Source: Symbiodinium natans (taxonomy: Eukaryota > Sar > Dinophyceae > Suessiales > Symbiodiniaceae). From it: a DNA stretch of 64,000 nt. How positions within the stretch are numbered: the first letter of the stretch is position 1; the number at the start of each line of letters is the position of its first letter. Location: assembly GCA_905221605.1 (NCBI GenBank), contig CAJNDS010001890.1, positions 498,001-562,000 of the forward strand, given 5' to 3'. Below the pieces are notes generated by a model. That model was not told the DNA's origin. It worked only from the letters and a program-made list of their open reading frames with translations, and searched no databases. Of this stretch, positions 1-11,980 are shown piece after piece. Position numbers and translations under genes: made by a program.

Positions 1-2246
1 GCCCCCAGCCTATCGCTGCACTGGTAGCCACGGCATCCTAGGCTGGCTCACCGAGATCTAACGCCAAGCCCTTAAGCCTTGAAAACAGGTGCCCATAGGC
101 CCTAAATCCTGCACAGTCCTTGAGCCCCACATTCCACCTTAAGCTGAGCCTTACACCGTGTATAAACCTTGCGAGCAAGACCTAAACCTTATGAATCTTA
201 TGAGTCCTTAAGCCCTGAACCGCTCAACCCTGAGCCCTTAACCCCACAGCCTACATTAGGCCCTTCTTGGCTCGGGAATCTGTGGCCGGAGCTTCGTGAC
301 GTAAAGCTTCGGGAGTTGCATTCCAGGCGTAGGAGGGTAGGGTTTGGGGTTCGCGGCTTCACAGTATGCACACCGCGATGCCTTCCTGCCTGCCTGCTTG
401 CCCATCTCTGAAAGAAAGACCCCAAATTCGAAAAGGGAAGTGTGCTTCTGCCCGACACACAGTTAGTTTCCTGCAGGAACCTCCATTAACACCTTGGACG
501 CTGAAATGAAGTCCTTTAGGATTTTGCAAGTGAAAGGCTCACGTACCTCCCAAAATGGCCCCCTTGGCAATCCCAAAGGATCCTAAACTCTAGCCCTAAA
601 CCCTAAACACCAAACCCAAAAGATCCCCAAAACAATTCCCAAAGCAACCCCCCAAAAGATCCCAAAAAACCTTTCCTGAAAGCAAGCCCTCACATCAAGC
701 CCCTCTTGGGCACCCCTAGGGAGATGCAACGTCAAGAATGCAAGTTGCTAGGGCTTGGCGCCGGTCCTGAGGCTGAGGTTGGGATAGCGGGTTTTATAGG
801 GATTTAGGGCGTGTTCAGGGTGCAGGGGTTGTTTAGGGCTAAGGGGTTGTGTAGGTTTAGGGCGGAGGGTTGGTGGTTCGGGCTGTGCAGGAATCGGGAT
901 GTTGAGGTCGTTTGGTGCCGACGTTTGCAGGGAAATGGAATCACAAACAAGCATGCTTCCAAAACTCTAAACTCTAAACCCTGAACCCCTGTTAGACTAG
1001 GAAGGGTAGTCCGGAATCTGGACGAGTGTGAGAATGCTGTGGGGTGGGACCAGATTGCCAGATTGCCAAAACCCGAAATGAGAACCCCAAATCCGAAAAC
1101 CTCACCCGCGAAGCACGACATCCTTCGCACACGGGAGTCACTACCAAAAACAGCAGCCGAAACCCTAAACCCTAAACCCTAAACCCCAAACCCCAAACCC
1201 CAAACCCTAAACCGAAACACTAAACCCTATAAACCCTTGGAGGATTGGGATTTCGGGTCTAGGGCTACAGTTTGGGCACTGAACCACAGCCCGGGAGTGC
1301 TTGCTTACAGGTCTGCAGGGTTTTGCCTTACTTCTCCAATAACCAAGGGGCAACAAGGTTAAGCTTTATTGTTCCTACTAAATAAGGAAACCCAAAAGTT
1401 TAAAGTTCAACTATTGGCTAAGTAAGTTGCTAAGCCCCTAAATTTAGGGCCCTAAAACCTTCAACCCTAAAGCCTGTGAACCCTCTAGAAAAACCCTAAA
1501 CCCTAAGCCCTAAACCCTAAACCCTTATGAACCCTCATCAACCCTGTAAGCCATCATAAACCCTGTAACCCCCGAACTTACAAACCCGAATTAAGCCCAA
1601 ACCCTAAACCCTAAACTCTAAACAGACCTATAAGCCCCAACTGCTGAGAAGAGCTCCGCCAGCTGCCAGAGGAGGGCCAGGGCGGCTGGCCAGCGCCTCC
1701 GCTGTGCAAGCCTGGCTCCAGGAGGGGTTCGAAGGTTCCTAGGGTTTTAGAAAGGGTTTATGGGTAGTTGGGGTGAGGATCTGGGATGTAAAAGCTTGGG
1801 GTTTATGGGTATTAGGGTTGAGGGTTTCGGGTTGGGGGTTTATGCGTTGAGGGTTGCAGGTTTGATTTTCTTGGCTTGCGCTTCGACAGTAGGGCCTACG
1901 CACGCCTTGGCCAGCTAAGGTCACAATGAGGGATTCTATATGGAAACCCTAAACGCTAACCCACAAATAAATTCCCTTCAGTTGGGTTTTCGTTCGCAAC
2001 CGTGAGATAAGCATGTGTCCACTACACAAAAGGTTGAGGGTTTACCCAAAAGCTCCAATGTAGTTCCTTTTTGGGCTAGTTCTGGGGGATTCTAGCATAC
2101 TACCCCAACAAGGCACTACATAGGAGCCTGTGGTTTAGGGTTGCGCGGTTGGGTTTTAGGCTTTATAGGCTCTGGGGGCTTATAGGGGCTTCAGGACCTC
2201 CGAGCTTTCGCTTTCGCATCCTGGCATCCTCCATCCCTAAAAATAA

Positions 2247-2368
2247 GCCCTTAGTTGCTGAGTTCATAACCCCCCCCCCCCCCCCCCCCCAAGAAAAAAA
2301 AGTATGCAGTTTATAGGCGATAAGAGTATCCCAAAAAGTGCGAAGTGTACTCATTCAGCAACTAAAGG
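2247..2368. mobile_element. foldback family F copy with a C-tract
   Basis: CCTTAGTTGCTGAGTTCATAAC at the left is matched by GTACTCATTCAGCAACTAAAGG at the right. About 21 C sit in the left arm. Confidence 0.65.
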
Positions 2369-2700
2369 CCCTATAAAGCCCTCAAAACAGCTCAACAAAA
2401 AAAACGCGGATCCCACTGGAGATATGTTAGGTCTCTAGGCCGGTGCACAGGAAGAATGAACAGGGCTTCGTGTTTAGGCTTTAGGGGATCAAGCCATAGT
2501 AGGCATAGGGAATGCTTTTGGGATACTCCTCCTTCAACCCCCCCGCCCCCCTGCTGAAAGGGGTCGCCTTATACCGTGTACAGAACCTAAACAGGAACTG
2601 GACGCACACAGATCAGCTCGTGAAGTATGCGCAAAACGAACCCCAACACGGCAGGCAAAGCTCTTGAACACAAACAAAATGCCCTCGAAGCATTGAAAAC

Positions 2701-2895
2701 CTACTTGGAGGTTCACTGGTACTTGTAACCCCAATCATAAATCTATAGTTATAACCTACTTAGGGGGCTTCGGGTGCTTACAAGTACAGTTATAATTGGG
2801 GCTATAAGTCCCTAAACTCTAAACCCTAAAACCTAAACCCTAAACCCTAAAACCCCTTAATTGGGGCTATAAGTACCCTAAAACTCCAAGTAAGG
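2701..2895. mobile_element. foldback family C, with a duplicated right half
   Basis: The left arm CTACTTGGAGGTTCACTGG is followed by GTTATAACC units. The right arm TTGGGGCTATAAGT occurs at about 2796-2812 and again at 2862-2895, split by CCCTAAA repeat. Confidence 0.62.
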
Positions 2896-3619
2896 CTCTC
2901 GGTTTCCCGACCCTCCACGCCTCTGAAGGCGGCTGGTGTGCCTGCAAAGGGCCGCCTCCCAACGCCCACCTGCGGCATGCAGGGGCAGGGTTTAGGGTGT
3001 GGGTTTAGAGGTTTGGGGTTTAGAGAGTAGAGGGTTTAGGGTTAGGGTTTAGAGGGTTTAGGGCTTAGGGTTTAGGGCTTAGGGTTTAGGAGTAGAATGC
3101 CGAAAACAATCTGTAAGTGGACCCCGGGCTCAGAACCGTCCTCAGAAAAGCTTGGCACGGATGCATTGTTCGGTTGAAGTATTGTTCTGCTTCTGGATGC
3201 GCGTTTCATGACGTGAAAAGTCCTTGACTCTCGGTGTTGTTAGGGCACATTTCCCTCACCGCGGGGGACGTCGACGGAGCTCGCCAAAAGATTCTGACAT
3301 GAAACTAAACCCTACATCCTGTATCCCAGGTCGCCCCACAGTGTGGACCTACCGGTCTTCAACTGTATTAGGCCCAATACTCTAAACCCTAAACCTTAAA
3401 CCCTAAACCCTACTAGCCCTAAACCCTAAACCCTAAACCCTAAACCCTAAACCCTCAACCCTAAACACCGCAAGGCACTAACCGAAGCCTCTGGCAGTGG
3501 ACCAGCCTTCTCTGAAGATCAGCGAAGGCAGGGAGACCGGCGGCATGCTCCTCCGATGCAGAGATGCACGGAATCAAGAGTGTTGCGGCTCAAATGAAGG
3601 ATGGATATTGAGAGGAGGA

Positions 3620-4050
3620 AGCAGAATAATTCATAGCAATAGTAATAGTAATTAACAGAGATAGTAATTGTAATTGCAATAGTCATAGTACTAGTAATCG
3701 TAATAGTAATAGTAATAGTAATAGTAATAGTCATAGTCATAGTAATCGTAATAGTAATAGAGATAGAAATAGTAATAAATAGAAATCGTAATAGTAATAG
3801 TGATGGTAATAAACATATTTTAAAAATGAAATAGACACAACAATTAACAACAATACTATGAATAATAATCATAGTCATAATCATAATCATAATTATAAAC
3901 ACGATAATGATAGTAATAACAATAATAACATTAATAACAGTAATAACAATAATAGCAATATTTTTTTAATAACAATAATAACAGTAATAACAAGAATAAC
4001 CAATAGTAACAATAACAGTAATACTAATGGAAACGATCATAATTTACAGC
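3620..4050. repeat. AT-rich TAATAG / AATAAC microsatellite region
   Basis: About 430 bp of trinucleotide-based repeat (AGTAAT, ATAGTA, later AACAAT). Open frames here encode only simple Ile/Thr or Asn/His repeats and are not genes. Confidence 0.93.
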
Positions 4051-4203
4051 GATAGCCACAGCTTGCATGCAGACTGTGCCGCCACCGGTGGAATTCCCCA
4101 CGCCATCGAAATAGAGCACGTGTCTGTTGTGGACGGACATGTCATCTGCCCCCCTACAACCACAAACAGCGAGTCGAATCCTAAACCCTAATTTTTTTAA
4201 ACT

Positions 4204-4311
4204 TGGGATGTTCCCCCTGATACTAACAGTCCTTAATGGGGACTACAATAGGGGGTACTAGAATCCCTGATAAGGATTGTGCGGCACGGGGGGCTGGGGG
4301 GAACATCCCAA
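4204..4311. mobile_element. foldback family A, full copy
   Basis: GGGATGTTCCCCC at the left end is matched by GGGGGAACATCCC at the right. The inner part reads ACTAACAGTCCTTAATGGGG and then its imperfect inverse. Confidence 0.75.
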
Positions 4312-4703
4312 CCTAAACCTATATATACAAAACAACTCAATCCGGAAGCAGGTGAAAGCCTAGACTCCAAACGCCTCCGGGCACAATGTGATCACACAGC
4401 AGGCGAAACACTCGCGTGATCCCTTTAAACCCTGCACCCTGAATCTCAAAACCCCGTAGACCCCAAACCCCGTACATTAACCCACAAATCCCACAACCCT
4501 AAACCGTTAGATCTCAAAACCCATGTAGCCCTAAATCTAGTCAAGTGATAGACCCCAGACCCGAAACCGTAACCCTAAACCCTCAACTTCCTGCAAAGCC
4601 CTAACCAGAAACACAACCCCTACACCCTTAGCTAACCTCCTGAAACCCCAAAACCCTCAGCCGCACCCCTAAACCTTAAGCACTGAGTAGGACGCACAAA
4701 GCC

Positions 4704-4765
4704 CTCAACGCGAAAACCCAAATCCTGGCGCCGCGCCCTTGCTTCAGGACACTGCGAAGAGATCA
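4704..4765. other. GC-rich island with coding look on either strand
   Basis: The plus strand reads HCEEIMAASAQRR between CTTCAG and GGTTAAGG, whereas minus frames meet stops. If real, it would be the only plus-strand exon in the window. Confidence 0.22.
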
Positions 4766-5634
4766 TGGCAGCAAGCGCCCAGAGGAGAGGTTAAGGGCTG
4801 GCCGGTCCAGCTTTAGGGTCTCCAGGGTTTCGCCCTAAACCCTAAGCCCTAAACTCTAAACCCTAAATCCTAAACCCTAAACCCTAAACCCTCCTCCCCC
4901 CCCCCCTCACCCCAGTCCAAGGGTTCCAGGAAGGGTTGCCAAGGGGGGTCACAGGCAGTCCCTAAACCCTAATCCCTAAACCCTAAACCCTGAACTTTAG
5001 GGCTTGGGGTTTAGGACTGGATCTTGGGAGGGTCGGTGAGGGTCAGGGTGGGGATGTACCGGGCCTTAGAGGGCTGCTGTTGTGTACGGGTTTAGGGTCT
5101 AGGGTTTAGGGTTCTAAATGTCTTGTGACTTTAGGGGGTTTGGGTAGGCTTTGGCTTGCTGAGTTGTCCTGTTTCCTAAGGGGGACTACACGTAAAGATG
5201 TAGGGGTTATCCTACCCTGAAAGGGTTCAAGGGTTACCTTACCCGGCTGACGAAATCTCGAGGTATCAAATCGAATCTAAGGTCACGGGTTGAGCCGAAG
5301 ATTGAGGGCTCAGGGACTCCGACATCTTGTCAGTGGAGGGCTTCCGTGCAGATGGCCCCCTAAACCCGAAACCCCTACCCTGAGCCCCAATCCCGAAGCC
5401 CTCAACCCTCAACCCGAACCGGCTCGGTGTCGGGTGTAGGATCCCAAGTTGCAGAGTAAGACGTCACTGGGAATCGGGGAGAGCAGTTGGGGCCAGCGTG
5501 GCTGTGTGGGAGAACCCTGCACTGGGAGGGTTTATGGTTCAGGGTTTAAAGCTGGGTTATGGTTGTGCGCAGGCTTTTCAATCCTTGAGGACAGCTACAC
5601 AAGTAGGCACGGTGCTCTGCATAAAGATGTGCTC

Positions 5635-5669
<35 letters not shown>

Positions 5670-5695
5670 TATAAAGAGAGAGAGAGAGAGAGAGT
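5635..5695. repeat. TA and GA dinucleotide repeat
   Basis: (AT)n followed by (AG)n. Confidence 0.95.
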
Positions 5696-6149
5696 GATGG
5701 CAAAACATGCATCTTTACTTGCATGTATGTGTATATGCATAATATACACACAAATATATTGGGCTGATGATGCAAACTTACGTAGTCTGCAGGTTTGTGT
5801 ATACATAGGTGTGCGTGTTTATACATGCATGCTACTTATTCCTGGAAACAGACACACCATACCGGTAGGGCTACTGTAGTGAGATGACTGCCGAACAACA
5901 TGAGAATTGTTTCGGCCCAACTACCCACCTGAACCCGAGAACCGTGAACCAAGCGCCGCACCCCAAAACCCCAAGTCACAAACCTAAAATCCTCTCCACC
6001 CGAGGTTTGGAGGCGGCCTGTGCTTTTGGATTTACAGGGTTTTAAGGGATTAGGGCTTCGGAAAGCTATAAGGGATAGGGGATTCGCGGATTTGGGGGTT
6101 TAGTGGTGACAGTTGGAAGTTGGACGGCATTGGGTTCCTTGAACATGTT

Positions 6150-6220
6150 GGGCTGCATCTGCCTTGCTGAGGCCGTGGCCGATGGACCCGACCAGGAGGA
6201 AGACCTTTGTTCCACCTGAG
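6150..6220 (-). CDS. candidate exon, hydrophobic start
   Basis: After CTCAG the minus strand reads GTKVFLLVGSIGHGLSKADA. A plus-strand frame over the same bases is also open and acidic. The minus strand fits the neighbours. Confidence 0.38.
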
Positions 6221-6595
6221 TGGCTGTATATACCCTAAACCCTAAACCCTAAACTCTAAACCCTAAACCCTAAACCCTAAACCCGAAACCCTAAACTCTA
6301 AACCCCCTAACCCATCAGTTTGAGATAGATCCCAAGACGTTTAGGACCTTTCTGTCCCTCCCATCAGTCCTTCGTAGGTGTCAGGAACAACAATCCGCTA
6401 TATGTACGGTTTATAAGGCACACGAAGGGTTCAACAAATTAGGGGCCCTTTTGAATAGAACAACCCTAAACCCTAAACCCTATACCGTATTTATGGGCTC
6501 CGCATCATCGGAGCCCCACAAAAAGGCACTTGAGACCGGCGCTCTCAGGGCTTTCAACTGGTGAACTGGCTCCCTCGAGTTTTGGGGATATGCAG

Positions 6596-6718
6596 GGTTT
6601 AGGGTTTAGGGAGTTTAGGGAGTTTAGGGAGTTTAGGGAGTTTCGGGAGTTTCGGGAGTTTCGGGAGTTTCGGGAGTTTAGGGAGTTTAGGGAGTTTAGG
6701 GAGTTTAGGGTTTAGGGT
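6596..6718. repeat. GAGTTTAGGG / GAGTTTCGGG decamer array
   Basis: Nine or so 10-bp units in which TTTAGGG is lengthened by GAG. The block changes A to C for five units in the middle. Confidence 0.95.
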
Positions 6719-6785
6719 GCACATTCGTTGGCTTCTGTGGGCACGGCCGTGGCCGGCCATACCGGCAACTCCTCCGACCTTTGCA
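6719..6785 (-). CDS. weak candidate exon
   Basis: The minus frame reads AKVGGVAGMAGHGRAHRSQR after a possible AG. All three minus frames are open over much of it, so this is weak. Confidence 0.25.
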
Positions 6786-6975
6786 GTTTAAGGGTTTGGA
6801 GCCCACATGCAGACACACATACAACAAAACAAACACGCCTCGAACCCCGACACCTCAAACCCCGTACACCCTCAACCCTGTACACCCTAAACCCTGTACA
6901 CCCTAAACTCTGTACTCCGTAAACCCTGTACACCCTAAACCTAAAGTTTAAACCCTGCACCCTAAACCCTAAATC

Positions 6976-7055
6976 GCAGCACTGCGGATCTTATCAAAGC
7001 ATCTTGGATGTTGGAGGCATACAGTTTCTGCAGGGCCTGATCTCGACCCGTAGCC
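6976..7055 (-). CDS. candidate exon, helical
   Basis: The minus frame reads GRDQALQKLYASNIQDALIR and then SAVLR. It is coding-like and flanked by repeats. No family is recognised. Confidence 0.45.
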
Positions 7056-7540
7056 CTTTGTGATTGCAGTAAGGATTTAGGGTGTATTAGGTTTACACTT
7101 TAAGGTTTAGGCTTTAGGGTTCGGGCTCACAGGGCTTATATGGCTTGGATTTTTGCAGCAGTCGCTTCATCCAGCCAATACTACCAGCACTCATTTATTT
7201 AGGTATTAGGGTACGACTGACTTGAGCCTTAGCATCTGAGGCACCCTAAAGACCCCCAAACTCAGGACCCCCATTTGTGGTTGCCCTGCTGGGTGCGCAA
7301 CTTATTCACTCTATTCTGCCAACCAAACCGTCGAACGAGGTACCCCTATAAAAAGGGAAGTGCAACTGGGGTCCAGAAGCCAAACAACCCTGAACTACAA
7401 GCTCTTAACGATCCATGCGCCCAATAGCGGTAGATGCGTACACCAAAACAGGGACCCAACCCGAATCCCAAAGGAAATAGTACCCGGAGCATGCGGGAAG
7501 CAATCTCGAAACCCTAAATCCTACAACCTGACCCAAAGAG

Positions 7541-7800
7541 CCCAATAGCCCTGTTTTACGCAGAATATACCCTGAATCAATGGTTTAAGGTAATCCCTTC
7601 ATTGTGCGGTATTGGGCTCTGTGGTTACAAACTCCAACTCCAGGGTCCAGACCAGCCCTCTAATTAAACCCCACATCCTACAACTCCACCCAAAGAGCCT
7701 GAATACCCCTTCACAAAGGAGTATACCTTAAATCATATAGGGCTTGTTTACCATGATTTGAGGTCAACTCCTAATGAAGGGGTATTGGGCTCTCTGGGCG
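7541..7800. mobile_element. two related hairpins with GAGCCCAATA ends
   Basis: The first (7535-7622) is bounded by AGAGCCCAATA and TATTGGGCTCT. The second (7688-7797) runs from AGAGCCTGAATACCCCTT to AAGGGGTATTGGGCTCT. Both sit in plain repeat sequence. Confidence 0.65.
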
Positions 7801-7884
7801 CAAGCTCCAAACCCTAAGCCCTAAGTCCCAAGCCCTACACCCTAACCCCTTAGCCTTAAAACCCCTAAACCCACCCTACACTCC

Positions 7885-7945
7885 GAGGTCCAGACCGCCC
7901 CGGCCAGCCCGCCCGCAGCACGCTTCAACGCCCCGCCCTTGGCAG
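7885..7945 (-). CDS. candidate exon, Gly/Ala-rich
   Basis: The minus frame reads KAAKGGALKRAAGGLAGAVW. With the blocks at 6.75 and 6.2 kb it suggests a Gly-rich or membrane-associated protein. Confidence 0.4.
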
Positions 7946-9004
7946 CTTTGGGTTTTGGGGGACTTAGGGTTGAGGGTTATAGGGCTATAGGATTATAGGA
8001 CTATAGGGTTATCGGGTTATAGGGTTATGGGTTTAGGGTTTGTGGTCTAGGGTTACAGGGTTTAGGGTTTTCGGGTTTTGGGGTTCTTAGGTGATTGGGA
8101 TATACGGTTTAGGGTTAATGGGTTATCGGCTATGTACTGCAAGGCTTAGGTTTCAAGGGTTATAGGGTTGCAGGCTTTCCGGATTTGATCTAGATTCTGG
8201 GACCGAATGTTTTCAATATGCTACCCCCGAAAAAATAGGTCCCTGAAAAACAGAAAAGGGTCTTTCATGTAGGGTTCCAAAAACAAGGACAACAAACATC
8301 ACATAAACCCACTGGTACGTTTCGTGCAAGCTGCACGCAAGGGCATGCACTTGCATAGAGAGGCGATCACTCACATCACTCAACATGCGGCAGGCATCTT
8401 GCCGAAGACCGAGTTACGTGCAACTCCTAAAACTTAAACACCTAAACCCCAAAACCCTTAACCCACCAGAAAGATGCTAGACTAGGGTCAGCCAGGCAAT
8501 CCATGTAGGTGTAGGATTTAGGGCTCGGGGTTCAGGGTTTTGGGGCTGGGGGCCTCTCCAAGAATTAGGAGTATGTTTTGGGGCTCCTATACTCAGAATG
8601 GGGGCACCCCAATTTTTTCGGGTAGGGCAAAATCTATCAAGGGGTGCCCAAACTGTAAGCTGCAAACCCAACTACGCGCAGCACCGCTACCCAGAGAAAA
8701 CCAGACCTAAATCGCCGAATCCTGAACTTTAATCCCTACATACTGTAGGGATCGCATACCCCTGAACCCTAAACCCTAAAACCCTACAATCCGAAAACCT
8801 AAAACCTAAACGCTTAAACCATGCCCTTTACCCTAGACCCTAAACCCTAAACTCCATGCAAACCTAAACTGCGCCAAACCCTAAACCCTAAACCCTAAAC
8901 CCTCAACCCTCAACCCCACCCTCTAAACCCTAAACCCTCAACCGCAAACCCTAAACCCTAGCCCTAAACCCGAAACCCTTAATCCCTAGATGGATAAGTT
9001 TCTA

Positions 9005-9055
9005 GGAGGCCGTGCCACACTGACGGCTTCTGTCTCGAGGTCGTCCCACATACCT
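9005..9055 (-). CDS. candidate exon
   Basis: The minus frame reads MWDDLETEAVSVARP with GC-rich third positions. There is no homology. Confidence 0.38.
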
Positions 9056-9375
9056 TGGTTCAGCTAAACCTGGGCCTTGGCCTTCCTATAGGGTTTAGGG
9101 TTTAGGTTTAGGGTTCAGGGTTTAGGGCTTAGGGGTTTGGAGGATTTTGAATTCAGGGTTTATGAATAGGCTGCAGGTATAGAGGTTTTTGGGTTTTGGG
9201 CTTTAAGTCTTCACGAGGGCGTAGTTTCTTTAATGCAGGTGATGCGAGTTGATCTAAGCCATGAAGCCTTCTCTGTCACCCCTATGAAATACAAAAACCA
9301 CGCCCTGAACTGCTTATCAGACCCTAAACCCTAAACCCTAAACCCTAAACCCTGAACCCTGAACCCTAAACCCTA

Positions 9376-9450
9376 AACCAGGGCCAGAGAAGCCGCTATC
9401 GCCTTGCTGCCGCGGAGCTCTTGTAGCTTGCCCCGTAAGGAAGAGAGAGC
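9376..9450 (-). CDS. candidate exon after copy 3
   Basis: The minus frame reads LRGKLQELRGSKAIAASLAL up to a GT donor. It may be a C-terminal extension of copy 3. Confidence 0.42.
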
Positions 9451-9563
9451 TGGGCTACTTCCTGGCGTCACTTCAACTTCCATAAGGAGCTGCGTAAGGC
9501 TTTGAGCTATTGTTGGGCTATTGTTCGCTTAAGGGTCCATGATTGTTGGGCTATTGTTCGCTT

Positions 9564-9662
9564 AAGGGTCCATGTACCTAAATAGGGAATACTTGGGCCT
9601 CTAAGTACTACTAAGTACTTTCTATGTAGGGACTCAGTGACAAAGTACATGGACCCTTAGGG
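9564..9662. mobile_element. foldback family B, copy next to a direct duplication
   Basis: The left end AAGGGTCCATGTACC is matched by GTACATGGACCCTTAG. Just upstream, about 33 bp (GGGCTATTGTTCGCTTAAGG and flanks) are directly repeated at about 9508-9573. Confidence 0.72.
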
Positions 9663-9807
9663 GTTTGCCTTCAACCCATCCATACTGTGGTTACCCTTTA
9701 TGGAGGAACTGGATAGGTTCCTCATTCTACTGAGAACTGAGGATGTTTAGGGTTTTACCCTGCGAGCCATAGCTCTTTTAACCGGCACAGCAAGTGACAG
9801 GACGTGC

Positions 9808-9851
9808 CAGAGGTGCGATACGAAGCCGGCCGTCCAGGTCGCGCATGTAGC
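9808..9851 (-). CDS. domain copy 3, YMRDLDGRLRI exon
   Basis: AG|GC completes the split Gly codon, then YMRDLDGRLRIAPL follows, matching YRKDAEGALRITYF of copy 1 (28793-28701). The usual His pair and Pro of the last family block are not visible; the frame reads on to ARPVTCC. Confidence 0.72.
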
Positions 9852-9886
9852 CTGTGCCATTGGAGGGCCATCTAAACCGGCTGATG

Positions 9887-10165
9887 GTTCTTTTTTCGTA
9901 TTTTTTCTGGTTTGTTTTCGTATTTTTTATGGTTTCAGGTGAACCCTAAACCCTAAACCCTAAACCCTAAACCCTAAACCCTTAACCCTAAACCCTAAAC
10001 CCTAAACCCTAAACCCTAAACCCTAAACCCTAAACCCTAAACCCTAAACCCTAAACCCTAAACCCTAACCCTAAACCCTAAATCCTAAACCCTAAGCCCT
10101 AAACCCAAGACCATGAAAAATACGAAAAAAACACCAGAAAAAAACACGAAAAAAAAACCTGGACC
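9887..10165. mobile_element. foldback element enclosing a telomere-type array
   Basis: The left arm (about 9889-9938) is T-rich with two TTTCGTATTTTTT-like units. The right arm (about 10111-10163) is its approximate reverse complement (CCATGAAAAATACGAAAA and on). Between them lie about 160 bp of nearly perfect CCCTAAA repeat, so the array is framed as the loop of a hairpin. Confidence 0.7.
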
Positions 10166-10186
10166 CATCTAAACCTATACAAGGAT

Positions 10187-10252
10187 TAGAGTTCAGAGTG
10201 TAGGGACAAGACAACCCATTAGAGTTCAGAGTGTAGGGACAAGACAACCCTG
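10187..10252. repeat. 33-bp tandem duplication
   Basis: ATTAGAGTTCAGAGTGTAGG and the following bases to CAACCC occur twice in direct contact. Confidence 0.92.
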
Positions 10253-10309
10253 AACCCTAAACCCCAAAGCAACCATCAACACCCAGACCATACGCTACCA
10301 CCATGCCGC

Positions 10310-10375
10310 CAAAAGCACTGAAGAGGTACTGGAGCTTGCGGGTGCTTCCAGAGTCGTCCATCAACTCCATGTTGC
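10310..10375 (-). CDS. domain copy 3, exon before the FGY block
   Basis: Two bases plus 21 codons plus one base read NMELMDDSGSTRKLQYLFSA and then F. It ends TTTG|GC, so the Gly codon is split exactly as in copy 1 (ATTG|GC at 29591). Confidence 0.7.
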
Positions 10376-10857
10376 CTCAGGCTGAGGGTTGAGGGCCCTA
10401 AACCCTGAACCTGTGCTGATCTCGGCCGCTGTGTTTCGGGGGGCCCACGGCGAACGCTACGGGACTTTCCAGAGCCTTCCCCCCCCCCCCGCAAAAACAT
10501 AAAATAAAAAACACGAGACACTCTTCATCCGTCTTCAGCTCCGTCAAACTTAAAGGTCTGGGCTTTAAGGCTTGTCCTGCACATTCATACAAAGCATGCA
10601 AGGAATCACTATACGGCATGGAGATCCCCTTGGAAAGGCAGTCCCAATTTGAGAGAAATTTTTAAAGGCACATACCCTAAAACCGGTCATTTTGAGGTGA
10701 CAAGCCGAAATCCGGGCTCACGAAATGGGGGACCCCTCCCCAAATGCTAGACAATTCTGAGATCGAGGCCGATCGCCTGGCGCAACAAGGAGTGCAAACA
10801 CTGCAAAATAATCCCAGAGAGCTCAATACCCTCTTGATAGAATTCCTTAGCTAACGC

Positions 10858-10963
10858 AAAGGATCCATGTAAATGTATCGTACATACTTGGGCTCTACAG
10901 CTACTACATAGGGAACCCCCTTAAGGCCCAAGTATATACTATATAGGTACATTGATCCTTAGC
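10858..10963. mobile_element. foldback family B, diverged copy
   Basis: GGATCCATGTA at the left and TACATTGATCCTTAG at the right, with ACTTGGGCTC and GGCCCAAGTAT inside. Confidence 0.62.
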
Positions 10964-11376
10964 TAAGGGTGGTTGGGCTCTTCGGGTTCTCTGCCTATAG
11001 GGCTTTTCATTACCTTCCCTTTCGAACCCAAACCCGAAACCCCGCAACCGCAGGAGGAGCACGGCTGGTTTTTTTTGAGGGGTTATGAAGGTCACCTGAC
11101 ACTAGGCAATATGCTTGAGTTCTTGTGGTCTGTGCCGTGAAGTCTGAACTCCCGAAAGGGCACCCTGCTTGCATGGTCTTCCGTGGTGGTTGCGGGTTTT
11201 GAGGCATCTATGAGTTAGCCAAAAGTCATATAAACCCCAAACCCTACATCCTAAATACCCCAAACCCTGAACCTCATAAAATGTATGGACCCTCATCCCC
11301 CCTTTAGACTCTATTCACCCCCCTGAAGCCCCCAATGAAACCGAGCATGGGCTTCCCCCCGCACCCGCATGGTTGC

Positions 11377-11424
11377 CTGGGCTTTGTCGTCACTGACGCT
11401 GATCTCCTTATTCTCAAAGCGAAC
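11377..11424 (-). CDS. domain copy 3, VRFEN exon
   Basis: Sixteen codons between AG|GTT and CAG|GCA read VRFENKEISVSDDKAQ. The copy 1 exon at 30521-30474 (VRYSFSNYGIILQEKT) also has exactly 16 codons with phase 0 at both ends, so position and length are conserved. Confidence 0.77.
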
Positions 11425-11675
11425 CTGCTGTGGGGGTGTGGGGTATAGTTAAGCATTGAGTCGTGGGTTTATGGAGTTTGGGTTTATACGGCTCATAGAG
11501 CCTATAGGGTTTAAATGCCTGGAGTTTTCCAACTCTCAGGCTGACTGCCCCGAAATTCTGAAACGCCAAGTGCTAAGCCTTCACGCCTTTCAACTCCCTA
11601 AACCCTAAACCCTGAACCCTAAACCCTAAACCCAAGTCCCACTAGCAACCTGACAACGCACGGAACAGCCTTTAC

Positions 11676-11703
11676 TCCAGCTCTTCACGATGGTCCTTCT
11701 CCC
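11676..11703 (-). CDS. candidate mini-exon inside copy 3
   Basis: After TGTAG the minus strand reads EKDHREELE up to a GT donor. The exons on either side join in phase without it, so it may be chance. Confidence 0.22.
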
Positions 11704-11825
11704 TACATGTACAGGCTGTATTGCAACAAGACACCTACAAAAAAAGGGACCCTAATTCAGATAGCCGAGAACTCACCTTGAACCCAGCGGTCAACCCCGA
11801 AACCCTCAACGCTAAACCCAACAAA

Positions 11826-11932
11826 GTCCCTAAACCCTAAACCCTAAACCCTAAACCCTAAACCCTAAACCCTAAACCCTAAACCCTAAACCCTAAACCC
11901 TAAACCCTAAACCCTAAACCCTAAACCCTAAC
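11826..11932. repeat. interstitial CCCTAAA array
   Basis: About fifteen near-perfect CCCTAAA units, immediately beside the GFALRPW exon of copy 3 (11941-11980). Confidence 0.95.
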
Positions 11933-11940
11933 TCCGCCTC

Positions 11941-11980
11941 GTTCCACGGTCGCAGGGCGAAGCCCCTGTCCGCGGGAAAC
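11941..11980 (-). CDS. domain copy 3, GFALRPW exon
   Basis: Between CAG|G and a GA donor, 13 codons read FPADRGFALRPWN. The GFALRPW block is identical to copy 2. It joins in phase to the VRFEN exon at 11424. Confidence 0.77.

Larger units (their letters stand above)
1..4200. other. repeat-rich stretch without a supported gene
   Basis: Degenerate CCCTAAA/TTTAGGG repeat alternates with short GC-rich islands at about 1-60, 260-325, 1640-1735 and 2930-2990. The islands are open in several frames on both strands, so no exon is called. A C-tract, two foldbacks and a TAATAG-type microsatellite are listed separately. Confidence 0.5.

Noticed and set aside
3519-4055. Frames coding Ile/Thr and Asn/His repeats
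   Set aside because: They are translations of a TAATAG-type microsatellite.
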